Source: Haematobia irritans (taxonomy: Eukaryota > Arthropoda > Insecta > Diptera > Muscidae). From it: a DNA stretch of 64,000 nucleotides. Under the pieces are notes generated by a model. That model was not told the origin of the DNA. It made no database searches and saw only the letters and a program-made list of their open reading frames with translations. This document shows positions 10,801 through 22,215 of the stretch, one piece after another (the stretch's first letter is position 1; each line of letters begins with the position of its first letter). The stretch covers positions 275,832,070-275,896,069 of the forward strand of contig NC_134397.1 in NCBI RefSeq assembly GCF_050003625.1, given 5' to 3'. The translations under genes and the position numbers were made by a program.

Positions 10801-11181
10801 ATTTACGTAAGAATGAATTGGCGGAAGAACATATGGAAAACGACGGTGAACTATCTGATTTAGTCAGGTAGCAATTTTTGTTTTGGCAAAGACGTATTTA
10901 AATTGGATAAAAATCCTCACTGGATGCGAAAACATCAAATTTGTCGTGAATCTTGTTTTAACGGCCCTAAACCAATTACAAAAAAAAAAGAAAAAGTTGA
11001 GCAATGTAGACACATTATCGGTGAACCCATACAATCGTTGGCTATTTCTTTTATGCCTGATGAAGGGGACATAAGCTAGTGCGAAAGCTAGGGTTAACCT
11101 TAAGACTTTCAAACTTAAATTTTGGCAGTATTGTTCTCGTTAAAAAGAAGTTGAAATTCGATTGAAGTCCGCGAATATCTA
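10801..11181. other. Unassigned spacer
   Basis: The overlapping short frames (10864-11112 minus, 10883-11074 plus) have no recognisable protein motif. A ctgatga...gaaa string near 11057-11085 was tested as a hammerhead ribozyme and rejected. Confidence 0.35.
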
Positions 11182-12027
11182 CACGCAAAAAAAATAATTC
11201 TTTCCTCCCAAACGAAATTTTAGACAAACAAAGTTCGTTTCTCATTTGCTTTTCGCTGTAAGGAAACGTTTTTGAAAAAAACTTTTTGTGATGAACGTTT
11301 ATTCTTTTCCAGGATGTAAAGACAATTTCATAAAGACAAACTAAAAAAAAACATTGTTTTCTTGCTAATTGCATTTTCCCTCACATCTTTCTCACATCCA
11401 CGAGATTTTTTAGTTCTTAACACCTTTTCCTGTAATACCAACAATGTAGAAGATATTATACGATTTTATAACTTTTTAAAACAACACACTAACCACTGAG
11501 CTATGTACCTGTTATCGTCATCAATAGATAAATATCCATATAAGTTATATTTATATAGCATAGCTTGCGGCGCCCATGAACCGAATAAACAAAGTTTATT
11601 TAACAGAAACAAACATTTAGTTTGGCACCGTGGAGCAGTGGTTGCTACGTCCGACTTGCATGCCAAGGGTCGTGGGTTCGATCCCTGCTTCGACCAACGT
11701 TTTTTTTGTTTTTTTTTTACATATATTCCAGATATGTTCGGAAGATTCCGAAAAAATGCTCAACACTACATTGTAGTATATTAAATTTTGAACTGTAAAA
11801 TGTGTCTTATTAAAGACCTAAAGTCAGAAAAGAACAGTGTTTGATATAAACGAAATGGACTGTGTTGTTGTTTCAAAAATAACTTTTTTTATTGAAAAAA
11901 TAAACATTTTGTAACAAACGAAATTTTTTGGTGATAAAAGTTAAAAATATTCGAAGCAATTCAAAAAACTCTAACAAAAGAAAAACGTTTTCGGTACACG
12001 TTTCCCAAACGTTTTTTTCTTTGTGTG
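11182..12027 (+). mobile_element. Cassette element L1 (CACGCAAAA ends)
   Basis: TA flanks are at 11180-11181 and 12028-12029, with ends CACGCAAAAAAAATAATTC and ...TTTTTTTCTTTGTGTG. The arms are rich in AAACG/CGTTT motifs instead of the AACATAT motif of I elements. The centre is recognisably the same as in I1 and I2: a remnant of head U (A box only, about 11480-11515, minus), the 'catagcttgcggcgcccatgaa' spacer, and head V (11622-11695). An inverted copy, L2, is at 31675-32577. Confidence 0.7.
11622..11695 (+). promoter_or_regulatory. tRNA-like head V of L1
   Basis: It has an A box 'ggagcagtggttgctacg' and B box 'ggtcgtgggttcgatccc'. A T-rich run that could terminate pol III follows at 11700-11720. 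Confidence 0.55.
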
Positions 12028-12750
12028 TAGATTGTTTTCGTAGAAGAAAAATAAATTCTCGTGATTTGCGATTCCGAATATCAGAACATGGCGGTATATT
12101 TATTGTGGATACTAAATAATTATAAATTAATCCATGCTCCTTAATGTCGTAGAATTTCCACAATCCTGATTTGTTTACTCACTACTTTAATATGAAATAT
12201 CTACCACTTGGAGTCTTCGCTACGTATATCACATTGCAACGCCATTCAGTAAATCGCATTAGATTAATTGGCAAATATGACAGCCTGAACAAATTTATGC
12301 TTCCATGCGAAGAAAAACAATGATTTGAACTGTAGTGTCACCTTACCCAAACCCTCTCTTTCATGGGTTTGAGCGGAGCGGAGTACTTTCCCGAAACAAT
12401 CAATTTATGGTGAGAGCATAGTACACAAGTTCTCCAAACCCACTAGCACACCCAATCAATCACTATGGACTATATAGTGAGTGAGTAGTTATCGATGATG
12501 GCCAGCCATCACCATCACCATCATCATCAACCATCAAGTATGAATTAGAATAATGATAATCGAAATACTGATGACGCTACGGCTCACTCATACTGACATA
12601 AAACATTGAAGAGTTGTTAATGCTAATAAAGCTCAATACAATCACTCACTACATAGTGGAGATACTCATATGAGTACATCTACAGTCAACCATGTAAGAT
12701 GAGAACTTAGTTGAAATTGTAGCATACAGTTAAGCATCCAAAAATGTGTA
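12028..12750. other. Apparently single-copy noncoding sequence
   Basis: It holds a short (CATCAC)/(CATCAT) tract near 12508-12530 but no repeat family or convincing frame. It may be host intergenic or intronic DNA. Confidence 0.4.
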
Positions 12751-13493
12751 TACTTCACTCAAAGAACATCGTACCCACCAGGAAGGAAACTTTTGGTTAA
12801 TTTTAGAAAATGTTAACTAAATTGTAGTACCAACACAGATGTCACGAAGATTAAAAAAAAAAAAAATAAGTTCATATTATTGACCAATCTATGGAAATTT
12901 TTTGGTCATATTTTTTTTCAACTGTTAAAACAATTTCGTATTTTGAAAGAAAAAATTGGATTTACCCCCATTTTCATGAAGCTCCGTTAGTGCTACGTTA
13001 GCTAACGAACTTTTAAACCGTGATATCTACATATCTGTCATCTTGCGTATATATTCCATATGTCAGTTAGAAACTTAACTGCTGAAAATTTTTCAGTTAA
13101 AGTTAACCGGAGAAAATATAATTCCATTTTTCTTTCTGTTAACTGGCAGTTAAAGCCTAACGGAGCTACATGAAAATGGCCGTTACAAATTGCAAAAGTT
13201 TTTTTACTTAAAGGCGAGTCTGAATTTGAAAATTTAAGATGTCGATCACACGTTTTTTAAAGGACTGTAACACATATGAAGAATAAGGCATTCGTAGTTC
13301 AAGATGGACGAATTATTGCTAAAATTTTATGCAACTCTGAACTAATTTGTGGGAGACACAAATTTAGTTCATTTGTATATATATTTAAAAAATGTTTAAA
13401 GTCAAGGAAACGTTCTCAAAACATAATAGTTCCATGAATTAAAATAGAATTAAATTGGATTTCGTGCCATAAGGGGTTCACATTTTTTGAATG
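12751..13493. mobile_element. X-family MITE X4 carrying a nested foldback
   Basis: It starts near 'cactcaaagaacatcgtacccaccagg' and ends '...ggggttcacattttttgaatg' followed by TA. The interior matches X3a and X2 ('aaggaaacttttggttaatttta'). The nested insert is at 12968-13180. Confidence 0.5.
12968..13180. mobile_element. Short MITE Y2 with 23-bp inverted ends
   Basis: CCATTTTCATGAAGCTCCGT at the left is matched by the reverse complement ACGGAGCTACATGAAAATGG at the right, with one mismatch over about 23 bp. It is about 213 bp long and noncoding. The target duplication is not clear. Confidence 0.5.
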
Positions 13494-13920
13494 TACACTT
13501 AATCTAATGGATGTATACTTAATTAAGGAAAATGTTTTTTACCTAAATAACTAAAAGTATAGAAAAAAATCATTGACGCCAAATGATGACCAAATTTACC
13601 GATTGGACTACTATTCGTACTTTTTTGGGAGTCGTACGAAATTTTTCCTTCTACTTTAGTTTATATTGAACTTATTTGAGCGCTCATTGAATTTTATACC
13701 AAAGCTTACGTCTTGAAACTTTTTTAAACATACTTTGGATAAGTAACAATTGCATTAGGCTTTGGAAAATTTCGAAAAAGAAGGAAACTAAATTTGAACC
13801 AAATAAGTTTCTTGCAATAAGATTTATATTTTATTTAAAAAATATTAAGGGCATGCCTTCTACACAATACCATGGGTTGTGGTATCTTAAAATTTCATAA
13901 CATCGTTTTCTAAATTGTGA
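13494..13920. other. Unassigned sequence
   Basis: AT-rich. Nothing was recognised between X4 and the tandem-repeat Helentron. Confidence 0.3.
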
Positions 13921-15595
13921 GTTAGTCCATACGTGGTATATATTAGACAAAAAAGGTATGTATAGGTAAGTCTATAAATAATTACGAATCGATATGGACT
14001 TTTGCACGGTACGTAGAGAGCCAGAATTGAATATGGTGGTCGCTTATATGTGGGCTATATACAATTATGAACTTGATATGGACCAATTGTTGTGTGATTG
14101 GGGATCGATTTATCTGAGGGCTATATATAACTATAGACGGATATGGACCTAGTTAGGCATGGTTGTTAACGGCCATATAATAGCACAATGTACCAAATTT
14201 CAATTGACTCGGATGAAATTTGCTCATCCAAGAGGCTCCAAAACCAAATCTCGGGATCGGTTTATATCATAATCATATATTTATGGACTGATATGGACCA
14301 CTTTTGGCATGGTTGTTAAATATCATATACTACCACCACGTACCAAATTTCAACCGAATCGGATGAATTTTGCTTTTCCAAAAGACACCGGAGGTCAAAT
14401 CGGGGGATCGGTTCATATGGGGGCTATATATAATTATGGACTGATATGAACCAATTAATGCATGGTTGTTAGAGACCATATACTAACATCACGTACCAAA
14501 TTTCAACCGAATCGGATGAATTTTGCTCTTCCAAGAGGCTCCGGAGATCATATCGGGGATCGGTTTATGTGGGAGCTATATATAACTATAGACCGATTTC
14601 GACCAATTTTTGCATGAGTGTTTGAGGCCATGTATTAACACCACGTACCAAATTTACTGAATCAGCTGAAGTCCGGAAGTTCCGGAAGTCAAATCTGGAT
14701 TTATATTCGGGATATATAATTATCGACCGATGTGGACCAATTTTCGCATGGTCATTAGAGACCATATATGAACACCATGTACCACATTTGAGCCGGATCG
14801 GATGAAATTTGCTTCTCTTAGAGGCTCCGCAAGCCAAATCAGGGGGTCGGTTTATATGGGGGCTACATATAATTATGGACCGATGTAGATCAATTTTTGC
14901 ATGGTTGTTAGAGATCATATGCTGACACCATGTACCAAATTTCAGCCGGACTGGATGAAATTTGCTTCTCTTATAGGCTCCACAAGCCAAATCTGGGGAT
15001 CGGTTTATATGGGGGCTATATATAACTATGGACCGATGTGAACCAATTTTTTTCATTTTTGTTAGAGACAATATACGAACACCATGTACCACATTTCAGC
15101 CGGATCGGATGAAACTTGTTTCTCTTTGAGGCTCCGCAAGCCAAATCGGGGGATCGGTTTATATGGGGGCTATATATAATTATGGACCGATGTGGACCAA
15201 TTTTTGCATTGTAGTTAGAGATCATATGCTGACACCATGTACCAAATTTTAGCCGGATCGGATGAAATTTGCTTCTCTTAGAGGTTCCGCAAACTAAATT
15301 TGGGGGTCCATTTATAGGGGGCTATACGTAAAAGTGGACCGACATGGCCCATTTACAATACCATCTGACCTACATCAATAACAACTACTTGTGCCAAGTT
15401 TCAAGTCGATAACTTGTTTCGTTCGGAAGATAGCGTAATTTCAACAGACGGACGGACGGACGGACATGCCCAGATCGACTCAGAATTTCACCACGACCCA
15501 GAATATATACTTTATGGGGTCTTAGAGCAATATTTCGATGTGTTACACACGGAATGATAAAGTTAATATACCCCCATCCTATGGTGGAGGGTATA
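13921..15595 (-). mobile_element. Helentron-like element H3 with ~153-bp tandem repeats
   Basis: Its 5' end lies at the right ('accctcc..ggtgg..gggta' palindrome near 15570-15595, then the (GTCC)n/'gagtcgatctgggcatgtccg' core on the minus strand). Eight tandem units follow, with 'tacc.aatttc..ccg' at about 14191, 14341, 14494, 14646, 14780, 14933, 15087 and 15240. The minus-strand frames at 14586-15225 are shadows of this periodicity (repeated FHPIRLKCGTWC-type peptides), not a gene. The left end is decayed and approximate. Confidence 0.65.
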
Positions 15596-16686
15596 AAAAA
15601 AAAGAAATTTAAATTGAATCGTTACGTTTCTTGAGGCTTATCTTCACTTTCTATTCCATTATAGATAAGAGTTGGCATACACTTATATGCAGATTATGAT
15701 GTGCTTCATAAATATGTCATCATAATAATAACAAATATGAAATCTAAAACTAAAGTTAATACGATGGCGGTTTGCCATTGCATCTCGTTCGGGAGGTTTA
15801 CAATGCGCAGAGATATGAAAGGCCATCATGGTAGAGTAACGTAGTTCAAACTGAATATATGATTTTTAAACTTAGCTAAAACAAAAGTAAAACACCCACT
15901 CACTCACATTCCCACATGTTTGGTTGTATATGTATATGTATGTTGGTAAATGCTGATATATGTTGGTACTTCAATATATAATCAAACAATATTGCCATCC
16001 GTCAATCTAGCGACGAAAATTTAAACCAAACCAATCGCTCATTCATCCACCGATCCATACATCCATTCATCCATCCATCTGTCGAAACTTACAAACAACC
16101 ATGGTATCATATCGGAATATCATTGATGATGGGCTGATGACTGAAATCGAACAAGGATGACGAGGATACATTTAAATGTGTGTGTATATCTTTATATTGA
16201 TAGAGTTAGTGTGTGTGAGAGTGCATAGTGGTAGAACTATATAGTATGTGACTATGAACGGGCAACTATGTTGATGATGATGACGATGATGATAAATTCA
16301 TCCATCTTCAATCCACTTAGGAGTGCAAATATTTACACAATTTATACGAAACGGAGGTATGAACATATAATATTTCCAAAAACGAAAACAAACATAAATT
16401 CCCTCTCGCATACATATAAAGAAACAAAACTCATACAAACACATCCATCCTTATCCGTATAGAGTCTCATACGCATTCGCTTAACAATCATTCTTAGACA
16501 GATGATATTAAAACAAATGCATGCGAAAAGTATGTTAATCTACGAGGGTTTCAGAGAAAATTTTAGAGAAAAGATTCAATCTCCTCTATAGATAACAAAT
16601 AATTTGGTATTTCATTTACAAAACTAAATTACTACAAAATTACTAACAATGTGATATCTCCCCTTTTTAATGCATTAAAATAAATA
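15596..16686. other. Apparently single-copy noncoding sequence
   Basis: It includes GATGAT microsatellite patches near 16270-16290 but no recognised element or exon. Confidence 0.4.
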
Positions 16687-17166
16687 AAAACAAGTAAGGA
16701 AAGTCTAAAATTGGGCGGGGCCGACTATATTATACCCTGCAACACTTTGTAAATCCGCATTTTCGATACTATATCAAATCCCTCAAATGTGCTGGGTGCT
16801 ATATATAAAGGTTTTTGTCCCAAATACAAACATTTAAATCTGACTCCATTTGAACAAAATTTATAATCTATAGACTTAAAATTTAAGTCGGCTAATGCCC
16901 TGGGATGGTACACTATGCTAGTAAAAAAATATGGGAAACATTTTAATCTGAACCAATTTTGAGGTAACTTCGCAAAAGTGTATTTATGATTTATCGGTCG
17001 ATAGATATGTATTAGAAATAAAGGAACATTTAAGTCACTTTTACAAGTTTTCGACTTAGCAGTGGCGATTTTATAAGGAAAATGTGTGTATTTTTGCCCA
17101 AATCGGAAAACATATATATGGAAGCTATATAGAAATCTGAACAGATTTCAACCAAATTTGACATGC

Positions 17167-19380
17167 ATTTGTTTGAACGATATAATTTTCGTAGAAATTA
17201 GGTAGAATGCATTCCATATATTAGTTAACATTTTCCTATATTTATGTACCACTATACTACAGAATGAAAAAAATTAACAGAATTGAATTCATATATGGAA
17301 TGATTTTATTGAACTTATTTCATTCATTTGGACAAATCTTACATATTTGTGGTAAACTTTCTACTTCAAATTTAGAACTGCTTACCTTCGTTTTGAAATA
17401 CAATTTTATGTATTTATATAAGCAATTTTTTCTTCAATAAAAGACATGTTTTATTAATATATTAAATATATTTATTTAGAATCAACAGCATCGACTGGCC
17501 TTGAAATATTAAAACACATTTTTTTCTTCTTCTTCTAGTACCTTTCACTTTGAATAAGTTGCTGCCTAGCAATTTTGTCCACCTTTTACAATTTCAATAC
17601 CTACAAATATAAACAAAACAATCCTAAACCAATTTTTTCACAAAAGGTTAGCGTCACTGAATATTACCTGTTAATTGAAAATTCGAAAATGATGTCGAAT
17701 GAAGGGGTTGTTATTCTGCTGGTGTTTTCTTTTTTATAAACCAATTTTCAAAAAACGAACATTTTTCTCGCTAATTTAAAATAACAAATATTTTATATAT
17801 TTTATTTGTTTTTTATTATATTATTTTACACCCAGAAAAAAGTGCCTGTCATCGTAATCGATGTGTTTGCGCGCGGGTGTAATCGATATATTTGCGCGTC
17901 GGTTGTTTTTTTAGTTGGAATCGCGTTGTTTTGGTATACGGAGAGATTGTTAAAAAATAATATGGTAAAATAATATAATAAATAACAAATAAAATATATG
18001 AAATATTTGTTATTTTAAATTAGTGAGAAAAATGTTCGTTTTTTTAAATAAATCTATCAATGTTCGTGATAGTGTATAAAGAAAGAAAACACCAGCAGAA
18101 TAACAACCCTTTCATTTGTCTTCATTTTGGAATCTTCAATTATCAGGTAATATTCAGTGACGCTAACCTTTTGCAACAAAAATGTTTTATGATTTTTTAT
18201 ATTTGTAGGTATTGAAATTGTAAAAGGAGGACAAAATCGTTAGGCAGCAACTTATTAAAAGTGAAAAGTACAAGAAGAAGAAAAAGTGCGTTTTACAGTT
18301 GATAATATCACACGGAAATTGGAAATAGTGGAATAATAAACTAATATTTCAAAGAGATTCGATGCTGTTGATTCTTAATCAATATATTCAATATATTAAT
18401 AAAACATGTATTTTATTGAAGATAAAATTGCTTATAGAAATAAATAAAATTGTATTTAAAAACGAAGGTAAGCAGTTCTAATTATGAAGTAAATGTTTTA
18501 CCACAAATGTGTAAGATTTGTCGAAATGAATGAAAAAATTTCAATAAAATCATTCCATATATGAATTCAAATTAGTTAAATTTTTTCATTCTGTAGTATA
18601 GTGGTATATAAATATAGGAAAATGTTAACTAATATATGGAATGCATTATTCCTAATTTCTACGAAAATCACATCGTTCAAACAAATAAAAATGTCTTTGG
18701 CGCTATACGAAGTTCAACTTTCTTCACAATGAGTTCATTTTAACTTAAAGAAGGGGCCACTTTTTTCTGGGTGTACAATATTATTTTTTAACAATCTCTC
18801 CGTATACCATAACAACGCGATTCCAACTAAAAAAAACAACCCACGCGCAAACACATCGATTACATCGATGACTGGTATCGATAACAGGTAGATAAAAGAA
18901 ATGTAGGAAATTGTCCTATATTGTAATAAGTGTGTTCCTTTAACTTTTGAAAGGATTGAATACTTCTTAGTACGAATAACTAAAATATTTTTCTATGCCA
19001 AGTGTTATTCGTATGTATGATAAGCTTTCTATAATAAAGGAAGTCAGAATATCATTTTATAAGAAATCTTACTAAATTTGAGGAAACTTGGTTTTAGTTC
19101 GACTTTTGTTTATTTTTACGAATGCTTTGTTATCAGTGAATAAAATTTTCTTTTTCAGTAGTAAATTCTTATACCGAGCGAAGAAAACAGTATTAGTAAA
19201 ATGCCATGTCTTATTCTAGTTAATGAACTATTCCTAACTGCTTTCAGTTTAGGAAATTTTTTACTGAAACAAGTAAATTTTATTAATTCACACAAAAATT
19301 TATCTGAATGGAAATAAAATGGCTCAACTAAATTGTTGAACATTTTTTCCTTTATTTTGGAAGAAACTTTTTTCTGGGTG
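17167..19380. mobile_element. Element N0 (CACCCAGAAAAAAGT ends) containing an inverted copy of itself
   Basis: The right end is '...AACTTTTTTCTGGGTG' followed by TA at 19381-19382. The left ~85 bp, including the terminus, is missing. Its body from 17167 to 17828 reappears in reverse complement at about 17965-18694, and its stretch 18776-18877 reappears inverted at 17843-17965. This is explained by insertion of a second family member (N1) in opposite orientation. It is noncoding. The part near 19080-19340 resembles the element at 37492. Confidence 0.6.
17829..18773. mobile_element. Element N1, inserted in inverse orientation within N0
   Basis: It has exact terminal inverted repeats CACCCAGAAAAAAGTG / CACTTTTTTCTGGGTG with TA flanks (17827-17828 and 18774-18775). 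The arms of the resulting hairpin are about 660 and 730 nt, with a loop of about 130 nt (17832-17960). Confidence 0.65.
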
Positions 19381-19958
19381 TATAACTAAATCTGACTATA
19401 GTACTTATTGTTCTGCTGGTGCAAAATTTGAAGCAAATTATGGTAAAATTCTGGCTTCTGGGGCCATATAAGTCCATATCGGTCGAAAGATATATATGGG
19501 AGCTATATATAAATCTGAACCGATTTCAATCAAATTTTGTTCACTTGACTATATGAGCACGTGTTATATTTTTGCAAAATTTCAAGAAAATCAGGGTAAA
19601 ACTCTGGCTTCTGGGTCCATATAAGTGCATATCGCGCGAAAGATATATATGGGAGCTATATCTAAATCTGAAGCGATTTCTTCCAAAATCAATAGGGTTC
19701 TATTCTGACCCAAAACAGGAACTTGTGCCAAATTTGAAGGCGATTGGCCTTAAACTGAGACCTAGAATTTGATCACAAAAATGTGTTCACAGACAGACGG
19801 ACGAACGGATGGACAGACGGACATGAATAGATCGACTCGGTGATCCAGCCTGAGCATTATTGCCAAAAACACCATGTGTCTATCTCGTCTGCTTCTGGGT
19901 GATGGAAACATATGCACAACTTATAATACCCTGTTCCACAGTGTGGCGCAGGGTATAA

Positions 19959-20200
19959 AGACAAATTTGTTTAAAGAAATTTTAGTTAAAACAAAGTTCA
20001 TAATAATTTTGACAGTTGATCTTAACGAAGACCTACATCGAATACTGAATTGGGTCTCAAAGAACTGCTTAATAATTAATCCTAATAAGTCGAAGGTAAT
20101 TCTAATCCACAAGAAATGTTAACATAGGTCATAACGTCAACATTTACCTAGGATCCACACAAATTGAAATTGGTGATAAAGCAAAGAATATTGGGGTAAT
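19959..20200 (+). pseudogene. LINE reverse-transcriptase fragment
   Basis: The frame at about 20010-20119 reads as the late palm region of a jockey/I-type non-LTR reverse transcriptase (LNEDLHRILNWVSKNCLIIN, PNKSKVILI). After one frameshift near 20120 it continues NVNIYLGSTQIEIG-DKAKNIGV-I, the domain following the PxKS motif in that family. Only about 75 codons remain. The 5' side abuts the end of H4 and the 3' side is cut by the start of H5 at 20201. It would have reverse-transcribed element RNA at nicked DNA; it is now dead. The clade is not certain. Confidence 0.6.
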
Positions 20201-20569
20201 TATACCCTTCACCACTACTGTGGTACAGGGTATAAAAACTTTGTGCATTTGTATGTAACGCCAAGAAGGAGTAATCATAGACCAATCTTTTAGTATACGG
20301 ATTGGCTTTGAATTAAATTCTGAGTCGATTTAGCGATGTCCGTCTGTCTGTCCGTCTGTCTATTGATGTATTTTTGTGTGGAAAGTACAGCTCGCAGTTT
20401 TAGTCCGATTGTCCTAAAATTTGGTATAGGGTCCTGTTTCGGCTCAAAGACGATCCCTATTGATTTTGGAAAAAATCGGTTCAGATTTAAATATAGCTGC
20501 CATATATATTTTTCACCGATCTGTTCATAATTGGTCGTGTATATCAACCGATCTTCCTTAAATTCCGTA

Positions 20570-21047
20570 CACTCATAGAAAAAATCATGCACGGCGTGCT
20601 CATTTCAAAACGATTCGTTCATGAAAGTGAATCAACACACATGTGGTGTCAAACTGTGAACAGGCGGTGTCAATCTGACAACGATAAAATGACACCATGC
20701 GTTGTCAAAACAACAACCAGCGTTCATGATCTGACAACGTTATGGTTACGACTTTATAAACAAAATTAAAAAAAAAACTTCCGCTAGCGTGACTCGAACC
20801 TGTGTTTCCTGCACCATACGCGTTAACAGTCGCCTTAGCACATTGCACCACCGAGGGAGTTGCCATAATAACGTCTAACGATTATTTTAAGACTTTTCAT
20901 GGCCAAAGAAAAACGAATGCCGTTCATGAAATTGTGAACGCCCGTGGACGAAATTGTGAACATTCCGTTTTGATTTTTTGTGCACGTTTCCGTTTCATTT
21001 TGTCACCGTCCGTTCACGACTATGGAACGTAATTTTTTCTATTAGTG
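20570..21047 (-). mobile_element. Cassette element F1 (CACTCATAGAAAAAAT ends)
   Basis: The terminal inverted repeats are CACTCATAGAAAAAAT and, reversed, CACTAATAGAAAAAAT, with TA flanks at 20568-20569 and 21048-21049. The empty site 'aaattccaTAcattcgaat' is seen in H12 near 47158. The arms carry GTTCATGA/CGTTCACGA and GTTGTCA motifs. One tRNA-like head is at 20780-20857. The sister copy F2 is at 33058-33500. It is noncoding. Confidence 0.7.
20780..20857 (-). promoter_or_regulatory. tRNA-like head of F1 (class different from U and V)
   Basis: On the minus strand, 'tggtgcaatgtgctaaggcgac' and 'caggttcgagtcacg' resemble the A and B boxes of a Leu/Ser-type tRNA. A tRNA-like cassette has therefore been acquired by a third element family. 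Confidence 0.5.
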
Positions 21048-21340
21048 TACATCCGAATATTTAATGAGTCTCAAAAAACTTGCAAAATATCAGCCAAATC
21101 GGTTCAGATTTAGATATAGCTCCCATATATAGCTTTCGATCGATTTACACTCATTTGCTCACAGAGGCCAATTTTTTGCTCCGATATAGTTGAAATTTTG
21201 CATAGGGAGTAGAATTAGCATTATAACTATGCGTGCCAAATTTGGTTGAAATCGGTTCAGATTTGGATATATCTTCCATGTATAGCTTTCGCCCGATTTA
21301 CACTCATATGACCACAGAGGCCAATTTTTCTATTCCTTTT

Positions 21341-21796
21341 TGCGACAAAATATATTTTTTTACTGTAAACTGTCAAATGGCGTTTTTTTAAGACCTGTAC
21401 AAAACAACTTCATCAGAAGTGGAAAAAAATTGAGGGGGGGGTCCATCAAAGCTCTTAAAAAGAAATGTTTGTGGAACAATATCCAATTTTGTTTTGCTGG
21501 GTAGTTGATGTGGATGATACCTTCTGAATTACGGAAAACAATGTCCTTTCTGGCGTATACTAATGGGTCAGTCTTTGTTTTCTTCGGAGCTAGTTTGGCG
21601 GGTGAAGGAATGGAATCATCAGAGTCGATTTTCTCCACTTTAAATATAAATAACTAAAATAATTTATCTATCATTTAACCTTAAACAAGAATTAAAATAA
21701 TACAATCTGCAACATGAGCCGAATTCATTAATTTTAAGAAATCTCCAAAGAATATTCATGCCAAAAGTGTCCAACAATCAATTGAAAATGTTTTAT
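21341..21796 (-). other. Old repeat relic with weak coding signal
   Basis: The minus-strand frame 21360-21638 (92 codons) contains SEGIIHINYPAK and HFF.RALMDPPLNFFPLLMKLF. The first part looks vaguely like the mid-transposase 'GII.I.YL.K' region of mariner elements, but this is weak. A related segment lies at 3480-3640. I do not assign a function. Confidence 0.25.
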
Positions 21797-22215
21797 ACAC
21801 CCTCAAAACAAAATACATTAAGAACAATTCTATAGCCGATTTAAATTTATTTTAGTTTATGAAAATTAGTTGATTTTAGTTAAATTTTGCCAAATGTGAG
21901 AAAATGTTCTTTATATTAATTAGCTCAAGCTTGAATACTTTTTTCTATTGAATTATGTTTTACGTAATGTCATGAACTAAAAAAACGTGAAAATAAAATG
22001 TTTTACATATGAGGAACACAACGTTACTGGATTATAATTATGCACAAATAGTTCGCATTTTTCCAAAAAGAATTTATTTTCTCAGATTATATTGTATTAT
22101 AATTTTTTTTAAATAGATAGATTTTAATTAAATTGTGTCTGTCTTGAACTTCGACATTGCTAAAGATATTTTAATAATTTTTAACTCCAAATTTTCCCTC
22201 CTAAATGTGAACTTT
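21797..22215. mobile_element. Possible decayed MITE (CACCCTCAAAACAAAATAC start)
   Basis: A TA-CACCCTCAAAA terminus starts here, and a 'gtgaactttttttt' string near 22206 could be its other end. The interior has X-like phrases ('gttaaattttgcc', 'catgaactaaaa'). The boundaries are tentative. Confidence 0.25.

Larger units (their letters stand above)
16687..19958 (-). mobile_element. Helentron-like element H4, split by palindromic element N0/N1
   Basis: The 3' end lies at the left: 'aaacaagtaaggaaagtc' then the hairpin AGTCGG/CCGACT-like 'attgggcggggccgact'. The 5' end is at the right: (CAGACGGA)n near 19793-19822 and the palindrome 'taccctgttcca..tggcgcagggta' ending at 19958. Tandem-unit sequence resumes at about 19395. 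The 2.2 kb block 17167-19380 is inserted inside it. Confidence 0.65.
20201..21340 (+). mobile_element. Helentron-like element H5, 3'-truncated, split by F1
   Basis: It starts with the palindrome 'tatacccttcaccac...gtggtacagggtata', then has 'gagtcgatttagcgatgtccgtctgtctgtc' and tandem units ('ggttcagatttagatatagctcccatata' near 21100). There is no terminal GC hairpin. F1 occupies 20570-21047. Confidence 0.65.

Noticed and set aside
11057..11085. ctgatga...gaaa string as a hammerhead ribozyme
   Set aside because: The stretch between the two core motifs has no complementary halves to form stem II.
14586..15225. Minus-strand frames of 168 and 69 codons with repeated FHPIRLKCGTWC peptides
   Set aside because: They follow the ~153-bp tandem units of the Helentron-like element; no start context or family.
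20336..20592. Short frames around the CTGT/GTCC tract as a small gene
   Set aside because: They are translations of the GTCY microsatellite and core of Helentron-like elements, and recur with every copy.
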